Shown piece by piece: positions 14,400 to 22,482 of a stretch of 37,795 nt of DNA. Numbering within the stretch: the stretch's first letter is position 1; each line of letters starts with the position of its first letter. The stretch is taken from NCBI GenBank assembly GCA_002293855.1, contig DBEB01000051.1, forward strand, positions 6,920-44,714, given 5' to 3'. The position numbers and the translations under genes were made by a program. The notes below the pieces were generated by a model, which was not told the origin of the DNA, did no database searches, and worked only from the letters and a program-made list of their open reading frames with translations. The DNA comes from Candidatus Falkowbacteria bacterium UBA917 (GTDB lineage: Bacteria; Patescibacteriota; Patescibacteriia; Patescibacteriales; Patescibacteriaceae).

Positions 14400-15332
14400 A
14401 TGAATAAGGCTTGGTGGCTCGCTTGTGCGGTCTTAATTTATTTTTTTTATTTGCCAATTACTGCAGTCCAAGCAGTGACCATTGTTAGTACCAGTACAGT
14501 CAATGTATCAGCTCGAGTGCCTGGTCCTGAGGATGAAGTCGCTAGCTCAACGCCTAGTAGTGGCGGCGGCGGTGGTGGAGGGTCGGTTATAGTTAACACG
14601 CAATTAGTTCTCTCTGGGGTAGCCTATCCTTTGGCTCGTCTGGTTTTGTGGCGTAATGGTGTCAGTACTGATAATTATAGCGTCGGGCTGGATGGTAAAT
14701 TTAAAATAAATCTTAGTAATGTAGGAGCTGGTTGGCTCAATCTAGTCATCTATGCTCAGGATAGTGACGGCGCTTATGCAAAGCCCTACAGCTTGCCGGT
14801 GTATTTGACGGCTGGGGCGATTACGAATGTAGAGGGGATTGTGATTGCCCCCACGATCAGCGCGGATCAAGCTAGCTTAAAACAAGGTCAGTGGCTTAAA
14901 ATCTTTGGTCAGACAGCGCCAGAGAGCCAAGTAGCGATTAGCGTGGAGGCTGTGGATAAAGAGCTGGCCAGTATCTGGTCAGATGCCTTGGGTAGGTACA
15001 GTTATAATCTATCAACGGATCAGCTAAAAGCTGCGTATTATCAGGCTTGGTCGAGAGTTTATTATAAAAATAGAGAGGCGGTAAACTCTAAAGTGCTGAG
15101 TTTTTTGGTGCTTGAACAGCCTGTGGATAAAGCTGTGGATAAACCAGCTAGCCCTGGTGCCTGTGAGCTAATAGCGGATTTTAATAATGACTGCAAAGTG
15201 AACTTAGTGGATTTTTCAATTGCGGCCTATTGGTATAAGCGAGCTAGTCCGCCTAGTCGTCTGGATCTCCATAAAAATGGTCGAATTGATTTGGCTGATC
15301 TAAGTATCATGGCTTATTATTGGACTGGTTGA
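14400..15332 (+). CDS. Secreted dockerin protein
   Basis: 310 residues. Signal peptide cleaved near A-V-Q-A. A Ser/Gly-rich linker with seven consecutive Gly (about residue 57-63) precedes two beta-sandwich segments (about 65-145 and 150-240), the second starting A-P-T-I-S-A-D-Q-A-S-L-K-Q-G-Q as in Ig-like modules. The C-terminal ~57 residues are a type I dockerin-like pair of calcium loops: D260-x-N262-x-D264...D271 and D289-x-H291-x-N293...D300, each followed by a helix. Dockerins bind cohesin domains tightly and non-covalently. The next two genes, 1 base away and then overlapping, both carry cohesin-like domains. No catalytic domain is seen, so this is structural rather than a cellulosomal enzyme. 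Confidence 0.78.
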   Translation: MNKAWWLACAVLIYFFYLPITAVQAVTIVSTSTVNVSARVPGPEDEVASSTPSSGGGGGGGSVIVNTQLVLSGVAYPLARLVLWRNGVSTDNYSVGLDGKFKINLSNVGAGWLNLVIYAQDSDGAYAKPYSLPVYLTAGAITNVEGIVIAPTISADQASLKQGQWLKIFGQTAPESQVAISVEAVDKELASIWSDALGRYSYNLSTDQLKAAYYQAWSRVYYKNREAVNSKVLSFLVLEQPVDKAVDKPASPGACELIADFNNDCKVNLVDFSIAAYWYKRASPPSRLDLHKNGRIDLADLSIMAYYWTG

Positions 15333-15333
15333 T

Positions 15334-16275
15334 ATGAAAATATTGCGACGACAAGGGTGCTGCTTGCTTGGCCTGATAATGGTCTGGTTTTGTTTTGCTC
15401 CGTCAGTAGAGGCGGCCAAATTAAGATTACTTGGTCCAGAGGCTCCGGTGGCAGTCGGTCAGGAGATGCGGATTGATTTGGTGCTTGATCCTGAGGGTCA
15501 AGACCTAAATGCAGTTGGAGTAAGAGTGAATTGGCCAGCTGAGCTAGAGTTACTAGCAATATTAGACGCTCAATCAATTGTGAGTTTGTGGACGGAGAGG
15601 CCTCGCTACGATGGTCAGGATTTGATTTTGAGTGGGGTGATACCTGGTGGCTATACTGGTAGTTATAGTCCTGGTGGATCGACTGCTGGTCCTGGAATAA
15701 TTGTCAGTGTGCTAGCCAAATCCAAACGAGTGGGTAAGGCCTTGATTGCTGTCAGTGAAGCTGAGCTTTATCCAAATGATGGCAGTGGAGAGGTCGTATA
15801 TCCTGATAAAGAGAGGTTGATGGTTAAAAGTAGTGAGTCATTGCCAGTGATGGACTTGGTTAAGGCTAAGACCAGCGATGATAAAAACTCACCGCAAGGT
15901 CTGGTGGCTAGTATCGAGAGAGATGCGCTAGTTGCTGATAATCAATGGTTTGTGACTTTTTCAGCCTATGATCAAGAGTCAGGGATTAAAAATTTTTATA
16001 TCGATGAATCAAAAAATCCTGAACCAAGTGGCGATTGGTTAGTGGCGGGAAGTCCTTTTATTTTAATTGATCAGTCGCGTAGTAGTTATGTATTTATTAA
16101 AGCAGTTGATTGGAATGGTAATGAAGCGTTAATCAGTTTAGCTCCGGCTAGTAGTAGCGTGTCCTTGCTAAAGCTTGGCGGCTGGTGGTGGAGATGGTGG
16201 TTAATTGCTATGATGGGAGTGGGAGTGATTGCTTTAGCTTATCTGATCAAAAAGATTAGACGGCATTATTTATGA
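15334..16275 (+). CDS. Membrane-anchored cohesin-like protein
   Basis: 313 residues. Signal peptide ending S-V-E-A. Residues ~28-155 fit a cohesin fold: VAVGQEMRIDLVLDPEG, LNAVGVRVNWPAELELL, LILSGVIPGG and a final V-S-E-A-E-L-Y-P-N-D-G-S-G-E strand. Residues ~185-265 form an Ig/Y_Y_Y-like segment (VTFSAYDQESGIKNFYID, VFIKAVDWNGNEA). The C-terminus is a membrane helix (WWWRWWLIAMMGVGVIALAY) and a basic tail. It starts 1 base after the dockerin stop and overlaps the next gene by ATGA. I infer that it holds the dockerin protein at the cell surface. Cohesins are diverse, so the call rests on pattern and context. Confidence 0.7.
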   Translation: MKILRRQGCCLLGLIMVWFCFAPSVEAAKLRLLGPEAPVAVGQEMRIDLVLDPEGQDLNAVGVRVNWPAELELLAILDAQSIVSLWTERPRYDGQDLILSGVIPGGYTGSYSPGGSTAGPGIIVSVLAKSKRVGKALIAVSEAELYPNDGSGEVVYPDKERLMVKSSESLPVMDLVKAKTSDDKNSPQGLVASIERDALVADNQWFVTFSAYDQESGIKNFYIDESKNPEPSGDWLVAGSPFILIDQSRSSYVFIKAVDWNGNEALISLAPASSSVSLLKLGGWWWRWWLIAMMGVGVIALAYLIKKIRRHYL

Positions 16276-17366
16276 AAATAATCTGGACCTGGGGGTTGAT
16301 AATTTTGTCTTCTTTGCTGATGGTTGATGCAGTTCAAGCAGCGTCTTTGTCAGTGCAGGTCAACAAGAAAAGTTATCGACCTGGTGAGCAGATTAGCGCT
16401 AGTATCTATGTAGAGAGCGAGCAAGAGTCCATTAATGCGATGTCAGCAGTGATTAGCTATCCAAAGGAGTTACTTGAGGTGCTGGAGCTATCAACAGCAG
16501 GAGCACAAAATGGTTTTTGGGTAGAGCAAGCTAAGCGTGATCAAAGTGGTGTGGTTAATCTGCGTTGGTTAGCTCTCAATCCTGGTTACAAAGGCAAGGG
16601 CGCAAAGATTTTGACGATTAATTTTAAGGCTAAGAGTGCTGGCCAAGTGCTGATCGGGGTCAAGGATCTGCAAGTGCTAGCTAATGATGGTCAGGGGACT
16701 GTGGTGAAGTCAACGGCGAGTAATGCTAGCTTTGCGGTCCTAGCGGTTAAGACACCAGCGAAGACAGTATCAAAGATAACAACGGTGAGTAAAGCTCCTA
16801 AGGCTATGACTAATCTGGTCATGCCAAATAATTTTAAAATATGGTCTGATAGTCACCCTGATCAGAAGCTCTGGTATCATGGTGATAGATTGCTTTTGCA
16901 GTGGACTTGGCCGGCTGAGGTACTCGCTATGAGTTATCTAATTGATCGATCGGTCGCTACGGTGCCAGCTAGTGTGGCTTCGTCAAAAACCGAGTCGGTG
17001 AGTTATAGTAATTTGCCAGAGGGTCAAAATTATTTTCATATTAAACTAAAGCTAGCGAGTGGTTGGACTAAGGTCAGTAATTATCAGGTCAATATCGATC
17101 GCAGTAGTCCGGATTTGGTAGTTATCTTGGAACAGGCTCAAAATAGTGATTTGCCAGTTTTGCTTTTTAGGGCGAGTGATAAATGGTCGGGGGTGGATTA
17201 TTATGAAATTAGCTTGAATAATGGTCAGCCGCAGAAGTTTAAGCAAGCTGGATCATTGCTAATCAGTAATATTGGCAAGGGTCAGCACCGGATTAGAATA
17301 GTGGCTTATGACAAGGCTGGCAATCAAACTGGTGACTCCAAGATCTTTGATTATCAGCCTAAGTAA
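16272..17366 (+). CDS. Secreted cohesin-like protein with two Ig-like modules
   Basis: 364 residues, start codon overlapping the previous stop (ATGA). Signal peptide ends V-Q-A before A-S-L-S-V-Q-V. The cohesin-like domain (about 24-155) reads clearly: KKSYRPGEQISASIYVES, INAMSAVISYPKELLEVLEL, NLRWLALNPGYKGKGAKILT, INFKAKSAGQVLIGV and QVLANDGQGT. A Thr/Lys-rich linker (155-185) leads to two modules: residues ~190-275 (SHPDQKLWYHGDRLLLQWTW, GQNYFHIKL) and ~280-364 (SDKWSGVDYYEISLNNG, RIVAYDKAGNQTGD). No membrane anchor, so it may be released or bridge to another surface. Translational coupling suggests equal output with its anchored partner. A strong terminator follows. Confidence 0.75.
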   Translation: MKIIWTWGLIILSSLLMVDAVQAASLSVQVNKKSYRPGEQISASIYVESEQESINAMSAVISYPKELLEVLELSTAGAQNGFWVEQAKRDQSGVVNLRWLALNPGYKGKGAKILTINFKAKSAGQVLIGVKDLQVLANDGQGTVVKSTASNASFAVLAVKTPAKTVSKITTVSKAPKAMTNLVMPNNFKIWSDSHPDQKLWYHGDRLLLQWTWPAEVLAMSYLIDRSVATVPASVASSKTESVSYSNLPEGQNYFHIKLKLASGWTKVSNYQVNIDRSSPDLVVILEQAQNSDLPVLLFRASDKWSGVDYYEISLNNGQPQKFKQAGSLLISNIGKGQHRIRIVAYDKAGNQTGDSKIFDYQPK

Positions 17367-17389
17367 GCTGTGATTGTATCAAAATATTT

Positions 17390-17427
17390 AAAAAGCCCGC
17401 TTGTGATACAAGGGGCTTTTGTTTTTT
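17390..17427. terminator. Bidirectional terminator between convergent genes
   Basis: AAAAGCCC (17391-17398) pairs with GGGCTTTT (17413-17420), with an inner CTTG/CAAG stem, and is followed by a T run on the plus strand. The A run on its left gives the minus strand a T run, though it lies beyond the minus-strand gene's stop at 17426. Confidence 0.8.
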
Positions 17428-17992
17428 AAACAAGTAGTTCGGCTTGGTGATTGTGGCTGTCGATGCCGAGAGCGTTAGCTTCGTCAGTGTCGAGATGTAG
17501 AGCGAGGGTGAAAGTATCGCTAACACGAACGACTACTTGATCGAGGATTCCGCCACGCTCGCCGGTGATTTTTGTTTGGACGATTTGGCCGTTGTGGAGA
17601 TGATTGGTTAGAGCGCTAGCAGTGTCGATATGTAGATGACGTTTGCTGATGATAACGCCGGACTCTAAAGTCAGTTGGCCGGCTGGACCGACTAAGTTGA
17701 GGCTGGCGCTATGGGCTAAGTCACCGGAAAGTCGGAGTGGGGCGCTGATGCCGAGTAGATGACAATCGCTGTAACTGAGCTCGACTTGAGTGTGAGGGCG
17801 GGTTGGCCCGACAATGCGAGCACTGAGAGAGTTTTGGGGGCCGATGAGCTCGATAGTTTCTTGGGCGGCAAATTCGCCAGTTTGACTGAGAGTTTGTTTG
17901 ATAGTGAGTTGATGGCCGGTGCCAAAAAGTAGCTCGAGGTCCTTTTGGCTGAGATGGATATGACGAGCGGATACTTCAATCGGGATAAGCAT
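17426..17992 (-). CDS. PduL-type phosphate acyltransferase
   Basis: 188 residues from the ATG at 17992. An upstream start at 18043 would run through the divergent promoter, so the shorter form is preferred; it begins M-L-I-P-I-E-V-S-A-R-H-I-H-L-S, the usual PduL start. Metal-binding histidines appear in RHIHLS (11, 13) and KRHLHID, and the end has LHLDTDEANALGI as in family members. PduL moves acyl groups between CoA and phosphate (acetyl- or propanoyl-phosphate), needing zinc. With an acetate kinase this would give ATP from acetyl-CoA; no such kinase is in the window. No microcompartment genes are near, so a general phosphotransacetylase role is likelier than propanediol use. Confidence 0.85.
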   Translation of the reverse strand: MLIPIEVSARHIHLSQKDLELLFGTGHQLTIKQTLSQTGEFAAQETIELIGPQNSLSARIVGPTRPHTQVELSYSDCHLLGISAPLRLSGDLAHSASLNLVGPAGQLTLESGVIISKRHLHIDTASALTNHLHNGQIVQTKITGERGGILDQVVVRVSDTFTLALHLDTDEANALGIDSHNHQAELLV

Positions 17993-18003
17993 AAAGGGGA
18001 TAG

Positions 18004-18032
18004 TTGACAAAAAGAGTTGTTTGCTATATGCT
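18004..18032 (+). promoter_or_regulatory. Promoter with consensus -35 for the MarR-TipAS gene
   Basis: TTGACA (18004-18009), 17-base spacer, TATGCT (18027-18032). It lies in the divergent gap with the PduL gene. If used, translation would begin at the ATG at 18067 rather than 18028. Confidence 0.55.
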
Positions 18033-18876
18033 TGACTTATCAAGTATTAATCAATTAAATCTGGATATGCAAAAATACAGCGAGGCTTTAAAATTTTTAA
18101 TCAATATGGCTAAGGCACAGACAGTCTTGACTAGGCGTCTCGACGCTGGTCTCGGGGGTCTATCTCTTAATGAGTTTATCATTCTCTATGAACTGACTCA
18201 AGCTGATGGTAAATTGCGTGGTGTCGATCTGGCGGAGCGTATTGGTCTGACTGCCTCAGGCGTGACTAGACTACTACTGCCAATGGAAAAGATTGGCCTA
18301 GTGAAACGTGAAGCGAATAAAGAAGATGCGCGGTCTAGTCTAGTAGTGATTGCTAGTGGCGGTAAGCGCAAATTTGAAGAAGCTTGTGAACGAGCAGAGC
18401 TGTTTTGTGAAGATAATTTCCCGGAGTCGAGATCGGAAACTTTGCAAGGCTTTGCTAAGTTTTTGAAGCGGGCAGCGGGCCTCGCGACAGTGCTCGAGCA
18501 TAAAGATAATTATGCTGAGGAGTCTAAGGAACGATGGGGTGAGTCTGAGCTCTACAAACAGTCACAAGAACGAGTCAAGAAATTTACCAAGGCGGACTGG
18601 GAAAGAATCAAAGATGAGGGCGCCAAGCTAATGAAAGAAATTGTGGCAAATATGTCTAAGGGGGCTAAGAGTGAGGCGGTGCAAAAATTAATTGCTCGTC
18701 ACTATGAGGGGCTGAGAGTTTTTTATGAGCCAAATCTGACGATGTATCGGGGACTAGGTAATATGTACTATGATGATCCGAGGTTTTCGGCTTATTATGA
18801 AAAGTTTCATAAGGGTCTCGCTAAGTTTATGAGGGAGGCGATTAATGTTTATTGTGATCGGCAAGCGAAGAGTTAA
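18028..18876 (+). CDS. MarR-family regulator fused to a TipAS ligand-binding domain
   Basis: Up to 283 residues. The N-terminal half is a MarR winged helix-turn-helix: LSLNEFIILYEL, LRGVDLAERIGLTASGVTRL (recognition helix), MEKIGLVKREANKEDARSS and the beta wing. The C-terminal ~115 residues are a TipAS domain: WGESELYKQSQERVKKFTK, DWERIKDEGAKLMKEI, then RHYEGLRVFYEPN and the conserved RGLGNMYYDDPRFSAYYEK. In TipA this domain binds thiopeptide drugs and is joined to a MerR-type DNA-binding head; here the head is MarR-type. The start is uncertain: ATG 18028 overlaps the likely -10 box, and ATG 18067 (M-Q-K-Y-S-E) would avoid that. It probably controls itself or the ATPase gene downstream; targets are inference. 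Confidence 0.85.
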   Translation: MLDLSSINQLNLDMQKYSEALKFLINMAKAQTVLTRRLDAGLGGLSLNEFIILYELTQADGKLRGVDLAERIGLTASGVTRLLLPMEKIGLVKREANKEDARSSLVVIASGGKRKFEEACERAELFCEDNFPESRSETLQGFAKFLKRAAGLATVLEHKDNYAEESKERWGESELYKQSQERVKKFTKADWERIKDEGAKLMKEIVANMSKGAKSEAVQKLIARHYEGLRVFYEPNLTMYRGLGNMYYDDPRFSAYYEKFHKGLAKFMREAINVYCDRQAKS

Positions 18877-18896
18877 AGTGTGTTATAAAATAAGAA

Positions 18897-18926
18897 GCAG
18901 ATCGGATTATTCTGGTCTGTTTTTTA
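18897..18926 (+). terminator. Rho-independent terminator after the MarR-TipAS gene
   Basis: CAGATC (18898-18903) pairs with GGTCTG (18914-18919) through one T-G pair, followed by six T. Confidence 0.6.
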
Positions 18927-18980
18927 TTTAATTTTTTAGACTCGCCGAAATTGCCAGTGCTTTAATTGGATGTTTATTTT

Positions 18981-19010
18981 ATTCTGATTAGAATGAATCT
19001 GTGATATAAT
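18981..19010 (+). promoter_or_regulatory. Promoter of the P-type ATPase gene with an operator-like palindrome
   Basis: Consensus TATAAT at 19005-19010 with an upstream TG (extended -10). At the -35 position lies an interrupted palindrome, ATTCT-GATT-AGAAT (18981-18994). A bound dimer there would block RNA polymerase. The nearby MarR-TipAS protein is a possible binder; there is no direct evidence. Confidence 0.5.
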
Positions 19011-19033
19011 GTAGCAGAAAATAAAGTCTAATT

Positions 19034-21667
19034 ATGATTAAAGAAGCGTCGGGATTAACGACTGCGCAAGCCAAAAAATTACTTGCTCAATACGGTGTTA
19101 ATGAGATTAGTGGTGCTAGTGCAAGTAGTGCGTGGAAGATTTTTTGGCGGCAAGTTAGGGGTAATTTTATTGTCTATCTGTTGCTAGTAGCGATGACGAT
19201 TGCTTTTGCTGTGGGCAAGGGATTGACTGGCTATACGATCATGGTGGTGATTGCCTTGGTGATTGGCACTAGTTTTGTGCAGGAGTATAAGGCTGAGAAG
19301 GCGATTGAGTATTTAAAAAAAATGATTACACAGATGGCGACGGTCATCAGAAATGCTGAACTGGTGATTATTCCAGCTGCTGAGATCGTGCCTGGTGATA
19401 TGATAGTCTTGCGAAGCGGTGAGCGAGTACCAGCTGATGCGGTCCTGAGAGAGGCGACGAGCCTCCTTGTTAATGAAGCTTTTTTGACTGGTGAGTCCAA
19501 GGAAGTTGCCAAAGTGGTGGGTGATGATTCTGGTCGGACTCGTGAGGATAATCTACTTTATGCTGGCTCCTTTGTGGTCAATGGTAAGTGTGTAGCACAA
19601 GTGACGCACACCGGTATGAATACTAAGTTTGGTAAAATTGCTCGTTTGATCTCGACGGCGGAGAAGGCAATGCCTTTGCAGGATAAAATTAATCGGATTG
19701 CTAAGCTGATGGCGACGGTCGGTATTACAGTGTCGTTGATGTCTGGTGCAGTGATGTTGATGGGTCAGGAGCTGACTACGGAGTTGGTGGTCAATGCCTT
19801 GATCTTGGTGGTAGCTCTGTCAGTGTCAGCCTTTCCGGAGGGCTTGCCAGTGGTGCTAACCACTACCTTAAGTCTCGGAGCTTATCGCATGGCTAAGAAA
19901 AATGCCATTGTGAACAGGATGTCGATTATCGAGACCCTGGGTGAGACGACAGTGATTTGCGCTGACAAGACAGGCACAATTACTAAGGGTGAAATGACAG
20001 TGAAGAAAATCTACGCTGATGCTGAGGTATATGATATTGGTGGGGCTGGCTATGAAGCGGTCGGTAAATTTAAAATCAAAAATAAACAAGTAGAATTAGT
20101 CGGTGAAGCTGTTAAAAAGTTGCTCGCTTGTGCGGTCTTGTGTAACGATGCACGCATCAAGCTAAAAGAAACAAAGAGCTATGAGATTAGCGGTATGCCA
20201 ACAGAAGCGGCGCTACTAGTCATGGCTAGTAAAGCCAAAGTGTTTAGAGAGGATTATACGGTGGAGCGACTGGAGGAGTTGCCATTTGATTCTAAGCGTA
20301 AAATGATGAGCGTCTTGGTTGAAGAGGCTGGGACTTTGGCGGTCTATGCCAAGGGAGCCCCGGAAATCATGCTGGCTAAGTGTAGTAGCATTTTGCAAGC
20401 TGGCAGACGAGTGCCTTTGGATGAGGCGATGCGAACTAGTATCGTGAAGCAATGGGAGAAGCTCGCTAGTCAAGCTTATCGGACGATGGTGCTCGCTTAC
20501 AAAGAGGTTGATGATAGGTCAGCGGAGCTCGAGAGTGATTTAGTCTATTTGGGGTTAGTGGCGATTGAAGATTCGCCACGTGAGGAAGTAGCGGAGGCTC
20601 TAGCCACTTGTCTGCGAGCTGGTATTGAAGTCAAGATGATTACTGGCGATAATCTGATGACAGCGATCTCTGTGGCCAAGCAAATTGGTTTAGCTATCAA
20701 AAAAACCATGACGGGTGAGGAGTTAGAAAATGCAACTGATAAGGAGCTTGCTGTATTAGTCAAAGAAGTAAATATTTTTGCTAGAGTTAGACCGGAGCAT
20801 AAGCTCCGAATCGTACGAGCGCTCAAGGCGGGTGGTGAAGTGGTGACTATGACCGGTGACGGTATCAATGATAGTCCGGCGCTCAAAGAAGCTCATATCG
20901 GGGTGGCGATGGGTATCAATGGCACAGATGTATCTCGAAGTGTGGCTGATTTGATTTTAAAAGATGATAATTTTGCGACGATCGTGGTGGCGATTGCCGA
21001 GGGACGAGCGATCTTTAATAATATTCGTAAGTTTACCGCTTATCAGTTGTCCTGTAATTATGCGGCTATGGCGATTGTTTTTATAGGTGTTTTGATCGCT
21101 CCATGGCTAGCTTGGCCGGTGCCGATTTTATTTGCTCTGCATATTTTATTTATGAACCTAGTGACTGATAATATGCCGGCTATAACTCTAGGCTTTAGCA
21201 ATCCCTCCAAGGATATTATGGATAAGATGCCTCGTAAAAGTTTGAATATTTTGACTAAAAATGTTATCTACGCTTTGTTATTTTCTGCCTTGGTCATGAC
21301 CTCTTTGTCTTTGTTAGCTTTTTGGTTGTCTCATAATGTCTTTGGACTCGATGATGTGGTTTCAAGATCTTTGACGCTAGTGGTTTTGATAGTCTTGCAA
21401 TTAATTAGTGCTTTTGGTTTCCGTAGTTTCCGTCAGACGATTATTGGTCGTTCATTGTGGATTAATAAATACCTGACTTGGGCGTCTTTGTTGTCTATTG
21501 CTTGTACTTTAGTAATTATCTATACGCCACTCAATCAAGTCTTTGAGACAGCGGCTCTGGGAGCTCGTGAATGGGGGATTGTTGGTGCTCTGGCTCTACT
21601 TTGTTTACTGGTCTTTGATCTGGTGAAGCTGGTGAATAATAGGTATCGGTGGGTGATTTTTGATTAG
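19034..21667 (+). CDS. P2-type cation-transporting ATPase (Ca2+-ATPase-like)
   Basis: 877 residues, full length for the family. Motifs in order: TGES (152-155, actuator), PEGLP (268-272, membrane helix 4), D311-KTGT phosphorylation site, KGAPE (440-444, nucleotide binding), TGDN (537-540), TGDGINDS (607-614) and NLVTDN (708-712, helix 6). PEGLP together with N-x-x-T-D fits calcium pumps of type P2A/P2B more than heavy-metal (CPC) or K+ pumps. It moves cations out across the membrane using ATP. The next domain is L-V-A-I-E-D-S-P rather than the usual D-P-P. A small gene follows 82 bases later. Exact ion is not provable here. Confidence 0.9.
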   Translation: MIKEASGLTTAQAKKLLAQYGVNEISGASASSAWKIFWRQVRGNFIVYLLLVAMTIAFAVGKGLTGYTIMVVIALVIGTSFVQEYKAEKAIEYLKKMITQMATVIRNAELVIIPAAEIVPGDMIVLRSGERVPADAVLREATSLLVNEAFLTGESKEVAKVVGDDSGRTREDNLLYAGSFVVNGKCVAQVTHTGMNTKFGKIARLISTAEKAMPLQDKINRIAKLMATVGITVSLMSGAVMLMGQELTTELVVNALILVVALSVSAFPEGLPVVLTTTLSLGAYRMAKKNAIVNRMSIIETLGETTVICADKTGTITKGEMTVKKIYADAEVYDIGGAGYEAVGKFKIKNKQVELVGEAVKKLLACAVLCNDARIKLKETKSYEISGMPTEAALLVMASKAKVFREDYTVERLEELPFDSKRKMMSVLVEEAGTLAVYAKGAPEIMLAKCSSILQAGRRVPLDEAMRTSIVKQWEKLASQAYRTMVLAYKEVDDRSAELESDLVYLGLVAIEDSPREEVAEALATCLRAGIEVKMITGDNLMTAISVAKQIGLAIKKTMTGEELENATDKELAVLVKEVNIFARVRPEHKLRIVRALKAGGEVVTMTGDGINDSPALKEAHIGVAMGINGTDVSRSVADLILKDDNFATIVVAIAEGRAIFNNIRKFTAYQLSCNYAAMAIVFIGVLIAPWLAWPVPILFALHILFMNLVTDNMPAITLGFSNPSKDIMDKMPRKSLNILTKNVIYALLFSALVMTSLSLLAFWLSHNVFGLDDVVSRSLTLVVLIVLQLISAFGFRSFRQTIIGRSLWINKYLTWASLLSIACTLVIIYTPLNQVFETAALGAREWGIVGALALLCLLVFDLVKLVNNRYRWVIFD

Positions 21668-21749
21668 GATTTTTGATTTGACAAAGCTATTAATAATAGT
21701 CAGTATTTGTTTTATAAGTTCATTTTAATCAGAGTAAATTGGAGTGAAG

Positions 21750-21944
21750 ATGAAAAAATGGTCTAGTTTTTGGTCCGGAGCTGCTAGCATCTTTGATCTT
21801 AGTGGTGCTAGTCGTAATATAAAAATCAAGTCACATGACCGTCAGTCTGATGCCGAGCTAATAGCTCAAGATTGGCAGCTGGTCGGTGATGATATAAGGA
21901 AGGCGATTGATAGCTTTGTGGTTGAAGAAAATGAAATAAAGTGA
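21750..21944 (+). CDS. Small conserved-looking protein of unknown function
   Basis: 64 residues from the ATG at 21750, with GGAG at 21741-21744 at good spacing; a GTG two codons earlier overlaps this site and is less likely. The sequence begins M-K-K-W-S-S-F-W-S-G and continues with D-L-S-G-A-S and an acidic helical tail (AELIAQDWQLVGDDIRKAID). No membrane helix. Two hairpins follow it. The clear binding site and terminators argue for a real gene. I do not recognise the family. Confidence 0.6.
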   Translation: MKKWSSFWSGAASIFDLSGASRNIKIKSHDRQSDAELIAQDWQLVGDDIRKAIDSFVVEENEIK

Positions 21945-21949
21945 CTAAT

Positions 21950-21979
21950 GTCGCCTTCTTTGGGAGGGCGACTTTTATT
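21950..21979 (+). terminator. Rho-independent terminator after the small gene
   Basis: GTCGCC (21950-21955) pairs with GGCGAC (21967-21972), followed by TTTTATTT. A second, weaker hairpin (CCGAT/ATCGG with A and T flanks) follows at 21982-22009. Bases 22010-22123 hold no feature I can see. Confidence 0.75.
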
Positions 21980-22123
21980 TTAAAAAGCCGATCGTTATAA
22001 TCGGTTTTTGTAACAAGTCATAGTCTCTTTTATATTTCGAATAATGCGAGTTAGTCGCAAGAATTTGTGATTATTTGTCGTGGTATATGTAAGTGTGAGA
22101 GAGCTATTGAATTTATTGCTAAA

Positions 22124-22480
22124 TTAGGATTTTTGGAAGGCTTTATCAATTTGGGTTAGAGCTTTTGGGGCTTTGGCTGCTGGAAGATTGACGTGAGTAA
22201 TTTTAATTATCTCAGTTATCCAATCACGGTCTTCGCAGTAGTCAGTAACATTGAAACTAGCTTTGGCACCAGGATAGGCGTAGCCTTCAACGAGCTTGTC
22301 ACCAATGAAAGTACGACCGGCGTCCGTGACTTTGACGAAGAGTTGATTATCGCAGACGAGGGCGACGACTTTATTATCGCAGTAGAGAGCGTATTCGCCG
22401 AACATTTTGCGGGAGCGGATTTGACCAGTTGACTCAAGTTGGTCGGTGAGGAACTTTATGAAGGAATAGTCGGAGGGCAT
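22124..22480 (-). CDS. TfoX N-terminal domain protein
   Basis: 118 residues with the fold signature of the TfoX/Sxy N-terminal domain: L-E-S-T-G-Q-I-R-S-R-K-M-F-G-E-Y at 16-31, YALYCDNKVVALVCDNQLFVKV, and Y-A-Y-P-G near 67. The C-terminal domain of full TfoX is absent, which is common for free-standing members of unknown role. It begins 2 bases after the tag stop codon, so both genes are likely one transcript from the promoter at 23088. A competence role should not be assumed, as no com genes are in view. Confidence 0.85.
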   Translation of the reverse strand: MPSDYSFIKFLTDQLESTGQIRSRKMFGEYALYCDNKVVALVCDNQLFVKVTDAGRTFIGDKLVEGYAYPGAKASFNVTDYCEDRDWITEIIKITHVNLPAAKAPKALTQIDKAFQKS

Positions 22481-22482
22481 AG

